Positions 1 through 6,825 of a DNA stretch of 13,048 bases are shown here, piece after piece. Each line of letters begins with the position of its first letter. The stretch's first letter is position 1. The DNA lies in contig JANXWQ010000430.1 of NCBI GenBank assembly GCA_025351065.1, positions 1 through 13,048 of the forward strand. The letters run 5' to 3'. Under the pieces are notes generated by a model. The model did not search any database and was not told where the DNA came from. It saw only the letters and a program-made list of their open reading frames with translations. The position numbers and the translations under genes are program-made. This DNA comes from Chthoniobacter sp. (lineage in GTDB: Bacteria; Verrucomicrobiota; Verrucomicrobiia; Chthoniobacterales; Chthoniobacteraceae).

Positions 1-468
1 GCCTGCATCGCCCTCGTCGCCCTCTACATGCTCTTTGTGTTGTGGGTCTGGGTGGCAAAACCCATCGGCAATTTCTTCCTCCTCTTCGACTCCTTCGCCC
101 GCTACGCCCTGCGCGCAAACGAAAAGCGCGAAGCCGCCGTCGTCGGCACCGCGCTCGGCCTCGGTTTCGCCGCCCTCATCGCCGGCCTCAGCCTCGGCTC
201 CGACGGCGCGCTCATGGCCGGCATGGGTCTCATCGCCGCGTCTTTCCCGCTCTCGATGACCTTCACCAACGGCTCCCGCCCCGGCACCTGGCTCTTCGGC
301 ACTCTCGCCGCGCTCACCCTCCTCGGCGTCGCCCTCGCGCTGCTCGCCTCTTACGTCCCATTCCTCAATCACGAAGCCGCCATGCAAATCTTCACCATCG
401 GAGCCATCGGCTGCCTCGCCTCCACCTGGCTCGGCAACATCCCCGCCCTCCGCCGCCCCGCGGAGTGA
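1..468 (+). CDS. C-terminal part of a polytopic membrane protein (5' end cut)
   Basis: The frame is open from the first base and ends at a TGA at 466-468, giving 155 visible residues. The gene therefore starts upstream of the window, and the ATG at 28 is probably internal. Five hydrophobic stretches are visible at about residues 1-19, 46-64, 69-87, 98-118 and 125-147, so the piece is almost entirely inner membrane. Between the first and second lies a conserved-looking loop with GNFFLLFDSFARYAL followed by a charged NEKREA segment, probably cytoplasmic. I see no catalytic motif and do not recognise the family. It could be the membrane tail of a longer enzyme or TPR protein whose soluble part is outside the window. 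The reading frame is secure; the function is unknown. Confidence 0.75.
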   Translation, partial: ACIALVALYMLFVLWVWVAKPIGNFFLLFDSFARYALRANEKREAAVVGTALGLGFAALIAGLSLGSDGALMAGMGLIAASFPLSMTFTNGSRPGTWLFGTLAALTLLGVALALLASYVPFLNHEAAMQIFTIGAIGCLASTWLGNIPALRRPAE

Positions 469-482
469 GGCGCAGCATCCTC

Positions 483-506
483 GTTCCGCAACTCCAGTTG
501 CGGAAC
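483..506 (+). terminator. perfect 11-bp hairpin, possible terminator
   Basis: GTTCCGCAACT is followed by CC and then its exact reverse complement, starting 14 bases after the stop codon of the membrane-protein gene. The stem is stable, but no T-run follows (the next bases are GCCCTTGTCC). It is therefore not a canonical Rho-independent terminator. It may act as an mRNA 3'-end stabiliser or a U-tract-less terminator, or be an operator-like palindrome upstream of the Fic remnant. Confidence 0.45.
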
Positions 507-567
507 GCCCTTGTCCCCGCAATTCAATGGCGCCGCCGCGGCCACGCCGCACCGCCCGCCTTGGTGA

Positions 568-596
568 TTGAGCGGACGCTTTCCAGCGACTAGCCT
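568..596 (+). promoter_or_regulatory. promoter of the Fic remnant (TTGAGC-N17-TAGCCT)
   Basis: The -35-like TTGAGC (568-573) is separated by exactly 17 bases from the -10-like TAGCCT (591-596). Transcription starting about 7 bases downstream would begin at or next to the ATG at 603, giving an essentially leaderless mRNA. No Shine-Dalgarno sequence is present. The layout matches the promoter at 5393-5421, which makes chance less likely. Confidence 0.55.
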
Positions 597-602
597 CACC
601 CC

Positions 603-773
603 ATGTCCGAAACCCAAAAGCTTTTGCAGCGCGGCGATGCCGCCAAAGCGCAGCTCGACAGCCTGCGCCCGCTGGACCGCGAGCGGGAAGATCGTGTCAT
701 GCAAAAGTTCCGCTTCTGGTGGACCTATCATTCCAACGCGATCGTCGAAAGGCTGGATGGCCGCCGAACTTGA
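603..773 (+). pseudogene. Fic family protein, N-terminal remnant (truncated)
   Basis: The frame encodes only 56 residues, ending at TGA 771-773. The N-terminus reads like a Fic protein: a charged helix with LDSLRPLDRERED, then FRFWWTYHSNAI. In class II Fic AMP-transferases this is followed by EGN, forming the inhibitory (S/T)xxxE(G/N) helix. Here the similarity stops right after SNAI and the frame runs VERLDGRRT then stop. The inhibitory Glu, the whole Fic core and the HPFxxGNGRxxR catalytic loop are missing. Full-length family members are usually about 300-400 residues. A good promoter and ATG remain, so a short peptide may still be made. The 3' end abuts the convergent minus-strand operon with only 7 bases between the stops, suggesting a deletion or rearrangement junction. 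The Fic assignment rests on the YHSNAI context recognised by eye. Confidence 0.7.
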
Positions 774-780
774 GCCATGC

Positions 781-1662
781 TCAGCTTTGCGGCAGGCCGG
801 GGGGCCGGGCGGAGAGTTTGAGCGGGGCCGGGGCTTCGGCGGGGTCGGTGGAGACGGGGGCCTCGCGGTGGCCGCCGACGAGCTGGAGGGTGCCGTCGGG
901 GAGTTTGCGCAGGGTTGGGCGGGTCTTGGGCGCGGTGTAGGTGGTCTGGCCGAGGTATTCGCCGTTCACGCTGATCTTGGTCAGGACAAAGGTGCGCTGG
1001 GCGACGAGGTGCAGGATGTAGAGGTTGTTGCTGCTGTCGAACTGGATCTCCGGCGCCGCGCCGTCGATGATGCGCCCGAGCGTGCTGGTGCAGAAGACGG
1101 TGCCTTGATCCTGATCCTCGACGCTGATGTAGAGCGTGTTTTGCTCGCCGTGCTGGTGGGCGAGGAGGCTGAAGATGTGGGTCTGCCCGGCGTTTTTCTG
1201 GCCCGAGGGCACGCCCGCGGTGCGCCGCCACATGATGCGCCCTTCGGTGATATCGACGTGGGTGGGTTTCGAGCTGAAATATTTGTCCGCCTCGGCGAGG
1301 TAAATGTTCGCCCGGATGCGGTAGATGCCGAAGTCACCGAGGTCGTAGAGTTCGCTGAGGTTGACGGTGCGCTTGAGGGTCTCGCCAGCGCGCATGGGCA
1401 GCGGCGGGAGGTGGTAGTCGGGGTGGCGCGGGGGGACAAAATGGTCGCCCTCGCTGCTGATCTGAAAGCTGAACCACTGGCTCTCCCGCGCGTCGGCGAG
1501 AGTGATGTCGCGCCCGGTTTGGTTGGTGACGGTGATGGTGGCGAGGATCGGCTCGTGCCGGATGAAAAGGCGCTGCTTGATGGAAATATCCACGGCGATC
1601 TGCGCGCGGGCGGGCGTAAGGAGGGCGAGGACGGCGGCGAGGAGGATGAGGAAACGTTTCAT
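781..1662 (-). CDS. secreted beta-rich protein, last gene of the receiver/pseudokinase operon
   Basis: The 293-residue product starts with a clear Sec signal peptide: MKRF, a hydrophobic core LILLAAVLALL and a likely signal peptidase I site after ARA at residue 20. The mature part is rich in beta-type sequence. Residues about 24-135 (ILATITVTNQTGRDITL and following) look like an immunoglobulin-like or CARDB-like fold. A second beta segment spans about 160-265 and a Pro/Ala-rich tail ends the protein. The single cysteine is at 191. The start is the ATG at 1662, which overlaps the TGA of the upstream gene as ATGA. No Shine-Dalgarno is visible, so translation probably depends on coupling. I do not recognise the family. 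From signal peptide and position it is probably a periplasmic partner of the other two operon products. Confidence 0.85.
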   Translation of the reverse strand: MKRFLILLAAVLALLTPARAQIAVDISIKQRLFIRHEPILATITVTNQTGRDITLADARESQWFSFQISSEGDHFVPPRHPDYHLPPLPMRAGETLKRTVNLSELYDLGDFGIYRIRANIYLAEADKYFSSKPTHVDITEGRIMWRRTAGVPSGQKNAGQTHIFSLLAHQHGEQNTLYISVEDQDQGTVFCTSTLGRIIDGAAPEIQFDSSNNLYILHLVAQRTFVLTKISVNGEYLGQTTYTAPKTRPTLRKLPDGTLQLVGGHREAPVSTDPAEAPAPLKLSARPPGLPQS

Positions 1663-4262
1663 TTTTTGGCGGGCGGGGTGTGGGTCACGGTGCGGAAGCC
1701 GAGGGCTTCGGAAACGGTGCTGGCGTCGAGGTCTTTGCTCGCATCGAGCCGCAGGTCGGAGGACATGAAGCTGCCGCCTTTGACGATGGGACGCTTCTTC
1801 GCCGGGTTCCAGGTGGCCACCCATTCGGCCACGTTGCCGGCCATGCCGATGACGCCGAACGGGCTTTTGTCGCCCGTCATTTTGTCCACGGGATTCCACT
1901 GCGTGTAGCCGTCCACCTCTCCTTTGGCGTCGGGGTCGCCGTTGTGATAGTCGGCGTTGGAGTTGGCTTTTTTCGGGTCGGGAGTGTCGCCCCACGGGTA
2001 GATGAAACCCTTGGTCCCGCGCGCCGCTTTTTCCCACTCCTGCTCGGTCGGCAGCTCGCGGCCCTTCCATTTCGCGTAGGCGTAGGCGTCCCACCAGTCC
2101 ACTTCCATGACCGGGCTGTTGAGGTCGATGGCGATGCCGTGGGCCGGCTTGCCCGCCACGGCGCGTCCGTAGAAAATGTCCCAGTCTTTGGGCTTGTGCA
2201 TGTCCTGCGCCTTGATGCGCGGCTGGCGCGGCTCGTCGAATTCGGTGGTCGGGTGGCCTTTGAGAAACTCGACGAATTTCGCGTACTGGCCGTAGGTGAT
2301 TTCGTATTTGTCGATCCAGAAAGCGGGCAGCGTCACCGGGTCGGCACTGGCCCCAAAGGGGAACTCGCCCTCCGGGATTTCGATCTGGCCGTCGAGCGTG
2401 CGCTCATTGCTGGAGAATTTCCACCAGACCAGCGCCACGACGAGGATGAGCAGGGCGGCGAGGCTCGCCAGACTGAAATGCAGCGAACGCTTCTGCTGCT
2501 TCTGCGCCTCGGCCACGGCGGCCACTGCGGCGCGGTCTTGCGCGCTGATTTTCGCCGCCTCGAGCGGCACCACTTTCGGCTCCAGCGCCTTGATGCCCTG
2601 GAGCAGCGGCCCCCACGCCACGATGGCCTGCGGGCCTTTCTGCACCATGCGCTTCACCAGATTCTGCATGCCCGGCGTGAGCGACTGAATGGCCGGCAGC
2701 ACGCCCAGCAGGCTGCGCCCGAGCGACTGGATTTCGCCCTCGACCGGGAGCTGGTGGTCGGAGAGCTGCGTGGCCAGATTGCCCAGCCGCGCCCCGCCGT
2801 CGCTGGCGAGGTAAATGGTGCCCGCGTCAGGCGGCGTGTGCGGGATTTTGTGGACGCTGAGATAAGCCAGCCCGTCCGCCGCGGTGCGCAGGATTTTCAG
2901 CGCCGTCAGCTCGTCGAGCTTTTGCCCGCTCGCCTTGATCTCCGCGAGCGTCCGGCCCTCCACGTACTCGTGCGCGTAGAAAATGTAGCCGTCCGCCTCG
3001 CCCGCCTCGTACACCGCGAGGATGGACGGGTGCTGCACATGCGCCTTGGCCCGCGCATCGGCAATGAAACGCGCCCGCGCCCCGGCATCGCCCGCCTGCG
3101 CCGGGTTGAGGACTTTCAAGCCGACCGGCCGGTTGATGGCCGTCTGCACCGCCGCGTACACCGTGCCCCAGCGCCCTTCGCCGAGCTGGCTCAGGATTTG
3201 GTAAGCGCCGAGCGTGTGGCCGAGCAGGGAGGCGGTGCCAGTTTCGGTGGCAGGCTCGGGCTCCGGTTCCGGCGTGGGCTCGGGAGCGGTGAAAACGGGC
3301 GCGGGCTCCGGCTCCGGCACGCTGGCAAAAACGGGCGCTGGTGCGGTTTCCACCGGCGCGGAATCAAGCACCGGCGCGGGTTCCGGGGCGGCAGGCGGCT
3401 CGGGCTCGGGTGCAGGCGCGGACTCCACCGCCGCAGCGGGCGCAACCACTGCGGGCTGTGCTGAAACTTCCACCGGCAGCGGCTGCGTGGCTTTCAAAGC
3501 CGCTGGAACCGCTACTGGAGCCGCCGCCACCGCCCGCGCGACGGGCTGGCCGACAGCGACCGCGCGCGGCGCAGCAGCGGCGCGCGGAACAGCGGTCGCT
3601 TGGGGCGCGGCAGCAGCGCGCGGGACAGCGGTCGGCTGAGGCGCAGCCACCGCGCGCGGCGCTGGCGCGACCGGCTGCGCTGCGGGCCGTACGGTCGGCT
3701 GCACCGCCGCGGCCTTCGCCTGTGGCACCGCCACGGGCCGTGCGCCCAGCGGCTGCGGCGCGGCGGCGCGGACTGTCGGTTGCGCGACGGGCTGCGGAGC
3801 CGCCACGGCGCGCACCGTCGGTTGCGCCACGCGCGCCTGCGGCACCGCGACCGGTCGCGCGACGGCGACCGCGACGGGCCGCGCCACGGGCACCGCCACC
3901 GGCGCGGGCGGCGGCGCAAATTCCCGCTCGATCGCCGCCAGCAGCGCCTCGCGATCCACCGGCTTCACCAGCACCTGATGATGCTGCGTCTGCTCCGGGT
4001 AATCGCTCAGGTCGTAGCCGCTGATCAAAATCGTCCGCGCCGCCGGAAACCGCATCAGCACTTGATCGCGGAGCGTGAAGCCGTCCATCGGCTCCATCAC
4101 CACATCGGTAATCAGCAGGTCCACGCCGCCCAGCGCCGCCGCGTTTTCCAGCGCCCGCTCGCCCGTCGTGGCCACGCGGATTTCATAGCCAGGCACGCTT
4201 TTCAAAATGGCGAGCAGCGCCTGGATCACGCCGGTGTCGTCATCGGCCAGAAGGATTCTCAT
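1659..4262 (-). CDS. receiver domain - linker - pseudokinase - TM - FGE/SUMF1-like fusion protein
   Basis: 867 residues. (1) Residues 1-115 are a CheY-like receiver domain with acidic D8/D9, phosphoacceptor D53 (DLLITD), S81 (ILISGY) and K100 (LVKP), so it looks phosphorylatable. (2) Residues 116-345 are a low-complexity linker, first Ala/Pro/Val/Arg, then Glu/Pro. (3) About 348-560 is a Ser/Thr-kinase fold: glycine loop GEGRWGTVY (361-369), K383, hinge HEYVEG. The HRDLKPxN loop is replaced by HKIPHTPPDAGTIYL and DFG by LGN (493-495), so it should be a pseudokinase. (4) 597-614 is a transmembrane helix preceded by KQQKR, predicting an N-in topology. (5) 625-860 is a formylglycine-generating-enzyme-like domain: FWIDKYEITYGQY, WWDAYAYAKWKGRELPTE, WEKAARG, YPWGD, GNVAEWV, KGGSF, ALGFR. 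The protein has no cysteine at all, so the FGE-type catalytic cysteines are absent and the domain is probably structural. The start is the ATG at 4262, in ATGA overlap with the gene before; an in-frame extension to 4490 lies inside that gene. Confidence 0.92.
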   Translation of the reverse strand: MRILLADDDTGVIQALLAILKSVPGYEIRVATTGERALENAAALGGVDLLITDVVMEPMDGFTLRDQVLMRFPAARTILISGYDLSDYPEQTQHHQVLVKPVDREALLAAIEREFAPPPAPVAVPVARPVAVAVARPVAVPQARVAQPTVRAVAAPQPVAQPTVRAAAPQPLGARPVAVPQAKAAAVQPTVRPAAQPVAPAPRAVAAPQPTAVPRAAAAPQATAVPRAAAAPRAVAVGQPVARAVAAAPVAVPAALKATQPLPVEVSAQPAVVAPAAAVESAPAPEPEPPAAPEPAPVLDSAPVETAPAPVFASVPEPEPAPVFTAPEPTPEPEPEPATETGTASLLGHTLGAYQILSQLGEGRWGTVYAAVQTAINRPVGLKVLNPAQAGDAGARARFIADARAKAHVQHPSILAVYEAGEADGYIFYAHEYVEGRTLAEIKASGQKLDELTALKILRTAADGLAYLSVHKIPHTPPDAGTIYLASDGGARLGNLATQLSDHQLPVEGEIQSLGRSLLGVLPAIQSLTPGMQNLVKRMVQKGPQAIVAWGPLLQGIKALEPKVVPLEAAKISAQDRAAVAAVAEAQKQQKRSLHFSLASLAALLILVVALVWWKFSSNERTLDGQIEIPEGEFPFGASADPVTLPAFWIDKYEITYGQYAKFVEFLKGHPTTEFDEPRQPRIKAQDMHKPKDWDIFYGRAVAGKPAHGIAIDLNSPVMEVDWWDAYAYAKWKGRELPTEQEWEKAARGTKGFIYPWGDTPDPKKANSNADYHNGDPDAKGEVDGYTQWNPVDKMTGDKSPFGVIGMAGNVAEWVATWNPAKKRPIVKGGSFMSSDLRLDASKDLDASTVSEALGFRTVTHTPPAKK
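3228..3917 (-). repeat. low-complexity coding repeat (Ala/Pro/Val/Arg then Glu/Pro linker)
   Basis: These 690 bases encode residues 116-345 of the receiver/pseudokinase protein. The first two thirds repeat short units such as VARPVAV, QPTVRA, AVAAPQP and PRAAAAP. The last third is PEPEP-type. The DNA is extremely GC-rich and made of degenerate tandem copies of units built on GCGCGCGGC and GACGGGC. Such tracts are prone to replication slippage, so their length may vary between strains. The linker would separate the receiver from the membrane-proximal pseudokinase. Confidence 0.7.
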
Positions 4263-5371
4263 GGTTCGTTGTTTTTCGGAAGAATGGCTGGCGCCGGATA
4301 CTGCTGCGCGAGCCGCTCGGGCTCGGCGGTGGACGCCTGAAGCTGCTGCTTGTAATACACCCGCACGAGGTAGCCAAAGTATTCCCGCGTCTCCCGCCGC
4401 GCGCGCCCCGGCTCGGGCCGCGGGAGCTGGTATTCCACCGCCAGCTCCTCGGTGTCCGTGTCCGCCCAGTCCACCGGGGTCGTCATCCATTTCGAGCCCA
4501 CGTTGGCGCTCGTCTGCACCACGTTTTTGCCGTCCACCTTGTCGTAAAACATGACGTGAATCACCAGGTCATGCACCTCGATCTTCGCCCGCGGCCGCGC
4601 CCGCACCGGGATGTGCAGCGTGAATTTTTTTAGCGAGCCCGGCTCCTCCTGATCCTCGGTGCGAATCTTGCCCAGCCCCACCAGCGCCCCCGGCGCGATG
4701 CCCTCGATCAGCACCGACGTGTCCGGCGGCGGTGCCGCGCCCGTCGCACCCGTGCCGCCCGTCTCGATCATCGCCCGCGCCTGCGTTTCCCTGAGCTTCG
4801 ATTCCGCGAGCGAAAAATAAATCCCCGCCGCCTCGCCCATTTCGTAAATGCGCTTCCACTGCTCCGCCGAGCGCTCGCGCATCTGCATTTTTTCAAACGT
4901 CGCCGCCAGCTCCGCGATGGCGATGGGGTTGCGCGCATCCATCGCCGCCGCCTCGCGGAATTTCGTCATCGCATTGCCCGTGTCCCCGCGCTCGCGGAGC
5001 TGCTTGCCTTGGAGCACCAGCTCGTCGAACCGCGTCTGCGGCACCAGCTCCGCCATCTTCGCCGCGCCCACCGGCACCGGCGTCGGCTTCGGCGGCACCG
5101 CCGTGCCCGGCGCATCCGTGGTGATCTGCTGCGGCGGCTGCGCCGGCGTTTCAGAAAAAGGATCACCGCTGAAATCCGGACGCACACCGGGGGGCGTGGT
5201 CAGCCGCGCCATCGTCGGCAGCTCGCCCAGATCCGGCTGCGCGTGATTGCGCGCGATGAACGCCCACCCCACCGCCCCGAGCTGCAGCACCACGCCCACG
5301 CCCAGCACGCCCAGCGCGATGCTGAAAGTGTGGCCCACAGTTTGTCGGGTGATGGGGGAGGCGGCAGGCAT
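4259..5371 (-). CDS. membrane-anchored protein with TPR-like helices and beta-rich C-terminus, first gene of the operon
   Basis: 370 residues from the ATG at 5371. A hydrophobic segment at about 17-40 (IALGVLGVGVVLQLGAVGWAFIA) has no good cleavage site, so I read it as a signal anchor. A Pro/Thr-rich stretch follows (about 58-102). Residues 113-200 are helical and TPR-like (LVLQGKQLRERGDTGNAMTKFREAA, IAELAATFEKMQ), enough for about two repeats. A Gly/Ala/Pro break (204-217) precedes a beta-rich domain (218-345) with FTLHIPVRARP and LVIHVMFYDKVDGK. The gene ends in an ATGA overlap with the receiver/pseudokinase gene, so the two should be co-translated. I do not recognise a named family. It is probably the envelope-facing scaffold of the complex. 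Confidence 0.88.
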   Translation of the reverse strand: MPAASPITRQTVGHTFSIALGVLGVGVVLQLGAVGWAFIARNHAQPDLGELPTMARLTTPPGVRPDFSGDPFSETPAQPPQQITTDAPGTAVPPKPTPVPVGAAKMAELVPQTRFDELVLQGKQLRERGDTGNAMTKFREAAAMDARNPIAIAELAATFEKMQMRERSAEQWKRIYEMGEAAGIYFSLAESKLRETQARAMIETGGTGATGAAPPPDTSVLIEGIAPGALVGLGKIRTEDQEEPGSLKKFTLHIPVRARPRAKIEVHDLVIHVMFYDKVDGKNVVQTSANVGSKWMTTPVDWADTDTEELAVEYQLPRPEPGRARRETREYFGYLVRVYYKQQLQASTAEPERLAQQYPAPAILPKNNEP

Positions 5372-5392
5372 GTTTCGTCGGCGAAAGCGGCC

Positions 5393-5421
5393 AGCCTAGG
5401 TTTGGCGCAAAGCGGTGTCAA
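5393..5421 (-). promoter_or_regulatory. operon promoter (TTGACA-N17-TAGGCT)
   Basis: On the minus strand a consensus -35 TTGACA (5421-5416) is followed by a 17-base spacer and the -10-like TAGGCT (5398-5393). Transcription should start near 5386, leaving a leader of roughly 15 bases before the ATG at 5371. The leader has no purine-rich Shine-Dalgarno. This is the best promoter in the window and the only one seen for the three-gene operon. Confidence 0.65.
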
Positions 5422-5497
5422 ATGGCGGAAAGCCGCGCCGAAGAAGAGCTGAAAAGCGCATTGCTTCGCGCCGCGGTTTTTGGCAGGAATGCCGCCG

Positions 5498-6736
5498 ATG
5501 GCGACGATCCCCGACTTGCGCGGATTCCTTGAGAGCTGGCCTTATGACGCAGCGCATCGGGTCCGCCGTGCCCGTGCGGCCGATGGCCGCGAGATCATTC
5601 TGGTGCGTGAGCCGATGGGACTTCAGCAGTTCGAGGCGGATGGCCGACCCGACGGACAGCGCGTGCATGGTCTCGAGTCCCTGCTCGATTTTCATGAAAG
5701 CCGCCTCGTTCCCGCACCCGCGCGCGCCGGCGAACTCACAGCCGAAGACTGCGCCCTGCTCATCCACGAAGGCCTGGCCTACCATGACCGCACCCACCTG
5801 CTAGTCCGGCTCCGCGACTGGCCCCGCGTTGAGCGCGACTCCGCGCGCAACCTCCGCCTCATCGCCTTCATCCGGCGGCACGCCCGGTGCGCCGAAGATC
5901 GCGCCGACTTCCATCCCTGGCAGCCCGACCTCACCCGCCTCCACGCCGTCGCCCGCGCGATGATGCTCGTGGAAAAAGGCCGGGTTCACGCCGCCCGCCA
6001 GATCGCCTCCGCTGCCGGCCTCGTCGCCACCGTTGCGGAAGATTCGCCCAGCCTTTCCCAAATCACCGAAGCCCTGCTGGCCAGCGTGCGCGACTGTTTC
6101 CCGGACGTCCCGGCGCAGCCCGTCGGCGAGGAATCCACCTTTCGGAAACAGGGCGACTACTGGGTCATCTCCTACCACGGGCAGCAGGCCCATCTCAAAT
6201 GCACCCGCGGCCTCCATGGCCTCGCCTTCCTGCTGCACTATCCCGGCCGCGAATTCCACGTCAGCGAACTCCTCGCCCACCTCATGGAAACCCCCGCGCC
6301 GCCCGCGCCCGCCAGCGCGCACGGCTGCCGCAATCGGGCTGACGCAGAGTTGGTCATGGTCGCCATGCACTCCGGCACTCCTTTGCTCGATCCCCAGGCC
6401 AAGGCCCAATATCAGCACCGCCTCACCGAACTGCGCGAAGACCTCCGCGAAGCCGAGCGCCGCAACGACCCCCACCGCGCCACCCAAGCCCAGGAAGAGC
6501 TGGACGCCATCGTCCGTCACCTCGCCTCCGCCGCCGGCCTCGGAGGCCGCGACCGCAAAACCTCCTCCGAAGCCGAGCGCGCCCGCTGCGCCATCACCAA
6601 GCGCCTGAAGCAAGCCATCCAAAAGATCGCCGAAGCGAATCCGTCCCTCGGCCTTCACCTCACGGCCCGCATTAAGACCGGTTACTTCTGCTCTTACACC
6701 CCGCACCCGGATCGTCCGGTCGCGTGGAAGTTTTGA
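5498..6736 (+). CDS. conserved protein with the C-terminal module found in large bacterial regulatory proteins
   Basis: 412 residues from the ATG at 5498, preceded by GGCAGGA at 5482-5488 with a 9-base spacing. This is better placed than the ATG at 5489 or the TTG at 5480. Residues 1-70 form a small N-terminal unit (WPYDAAHRVRRARAADGREI, FEADGRPDGQRVHGLESLLDFH). Residues about 85-205 are helical. Residues 214-258 carry FRKQGDYWVISYHG followed by RGLHGLAFLLHYPGREFHVSEL. After a Pro/Ala spacer comes a coiled-coil-like helix (about 298-345), then AAGLGGRDRK, ERARCAITKRLKQAIQKI and IKTGYFCSYTPHPD. From memory, this last block resembles the C-terminus of many large ATP-binding or adenylate-cyclase-like bacterial regulators, where its function is unclear. 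Here it stands without an ATPase or cyclase domain. No enzyme motif is visible and there are no signal peptide or membrane segments, so it is probably cytoplasmic. Confidence 0.85.
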   Translation: MATIPDLRGFLESWPYDAAHRVRRARAADGREIILVREPMGLQQFEADGRPDGQRVHGLESLLDFHESRLVPAPARAGELTAEDCALLIHEGLAYHDRTHLLVRLRDWPRVERDSARNLRLIAFIRRHARCAEDRADFHPWQPDLTRLHAVARAMMLVEKGRVHAARQIASAAGLVATVAEDSPSLSQITEALLASVRDCFPDVPAQPVGEESTFRKQGDYWVISYHGQQAHLKCTRGLHGLAFLLHYPGREFHVSELLAHLMETPAPPAPASAHGCRNRADAELVMVAMHSGTPLLDPQAKAQYQHRLTELREDLREAERRNDPHRATQAQEELDAIVRHLASAAGLGGRDRKTSSEAERARCAITKRLKQAIQKIAEANPSLGLHLTARIKTGYFCSYTPHPDRPVAWKF

Positions 6737-6758
6737 AGGCCCGCAATTTAGCCTGGTT

Positions 6759-6795
6759 GTGACGCGGTAAGTCACAGCGTGACGCGGTAAGTCAC
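6759..6795. repeat. two tandem 17-bp hairpin repeats, possible operator
   Basis: GTGACGCGGTAAGTCAC occurs twice without mismatch (6759-6775 and 6779-6795), separated by AGC, a 20-base period. Each copy is a small inverted repeat (GTGAC...GTCAC with a 7-base centre). The pair lies 22 bases after the stop of the 412-aa gene and 30 bases before the first metalloprotease ATG. Two in-phase dyads about two helical turns apart suit cooperative binding of a dimeric regulator. A role in transcript ending is also possible. Confidence 0.55.
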
Positions 6796-6825
6796 GCCTC
6801 TTGGGCAAGAAAGGGTTTTCCAATC

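Noticed and set aside
568..1908. 446-codon plus-strand open frame
   Set aside because: It runs antisense to the secreted-protein gene and the FGE-like part of the fusion gene, both of which have recognisable signals or motifs. The frame is open because of high third-position GC. Its translation is repetitive Gly/Val/Glu with no motif.
1680..3464. 594-codon plus-strand open frame opposite the fusion gene
   Set aside because: The translation is Arg/His/Gly-rich with no domain, while the opposite strand encodes clear kinase-like and FGE-like domains.
1659..4262. Active Ser/Thr kinase or active sulfatase-activating enzyme
   Set aside because: The kinase part lacks the HRD and DFG motifs and the FGE-like part has no cysteine, so neither known activity is supported.
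4263..4490. N-terminal extension of the receiver/pseudokinase frame up to 4490
   Set aside because: The extra 76 residues are Gly/Ala/Arg low-complexity and lie inside the upstream gene. A receiver domain starts exactly at MRILLADDD, and the ATGA overlap supports the start at 4262.
6759..6795. Possible CRISPR-like repeats
   Set aside because: There are only two copies with a 3-base gap, far too short for spacers, and no cas genes are nearby.
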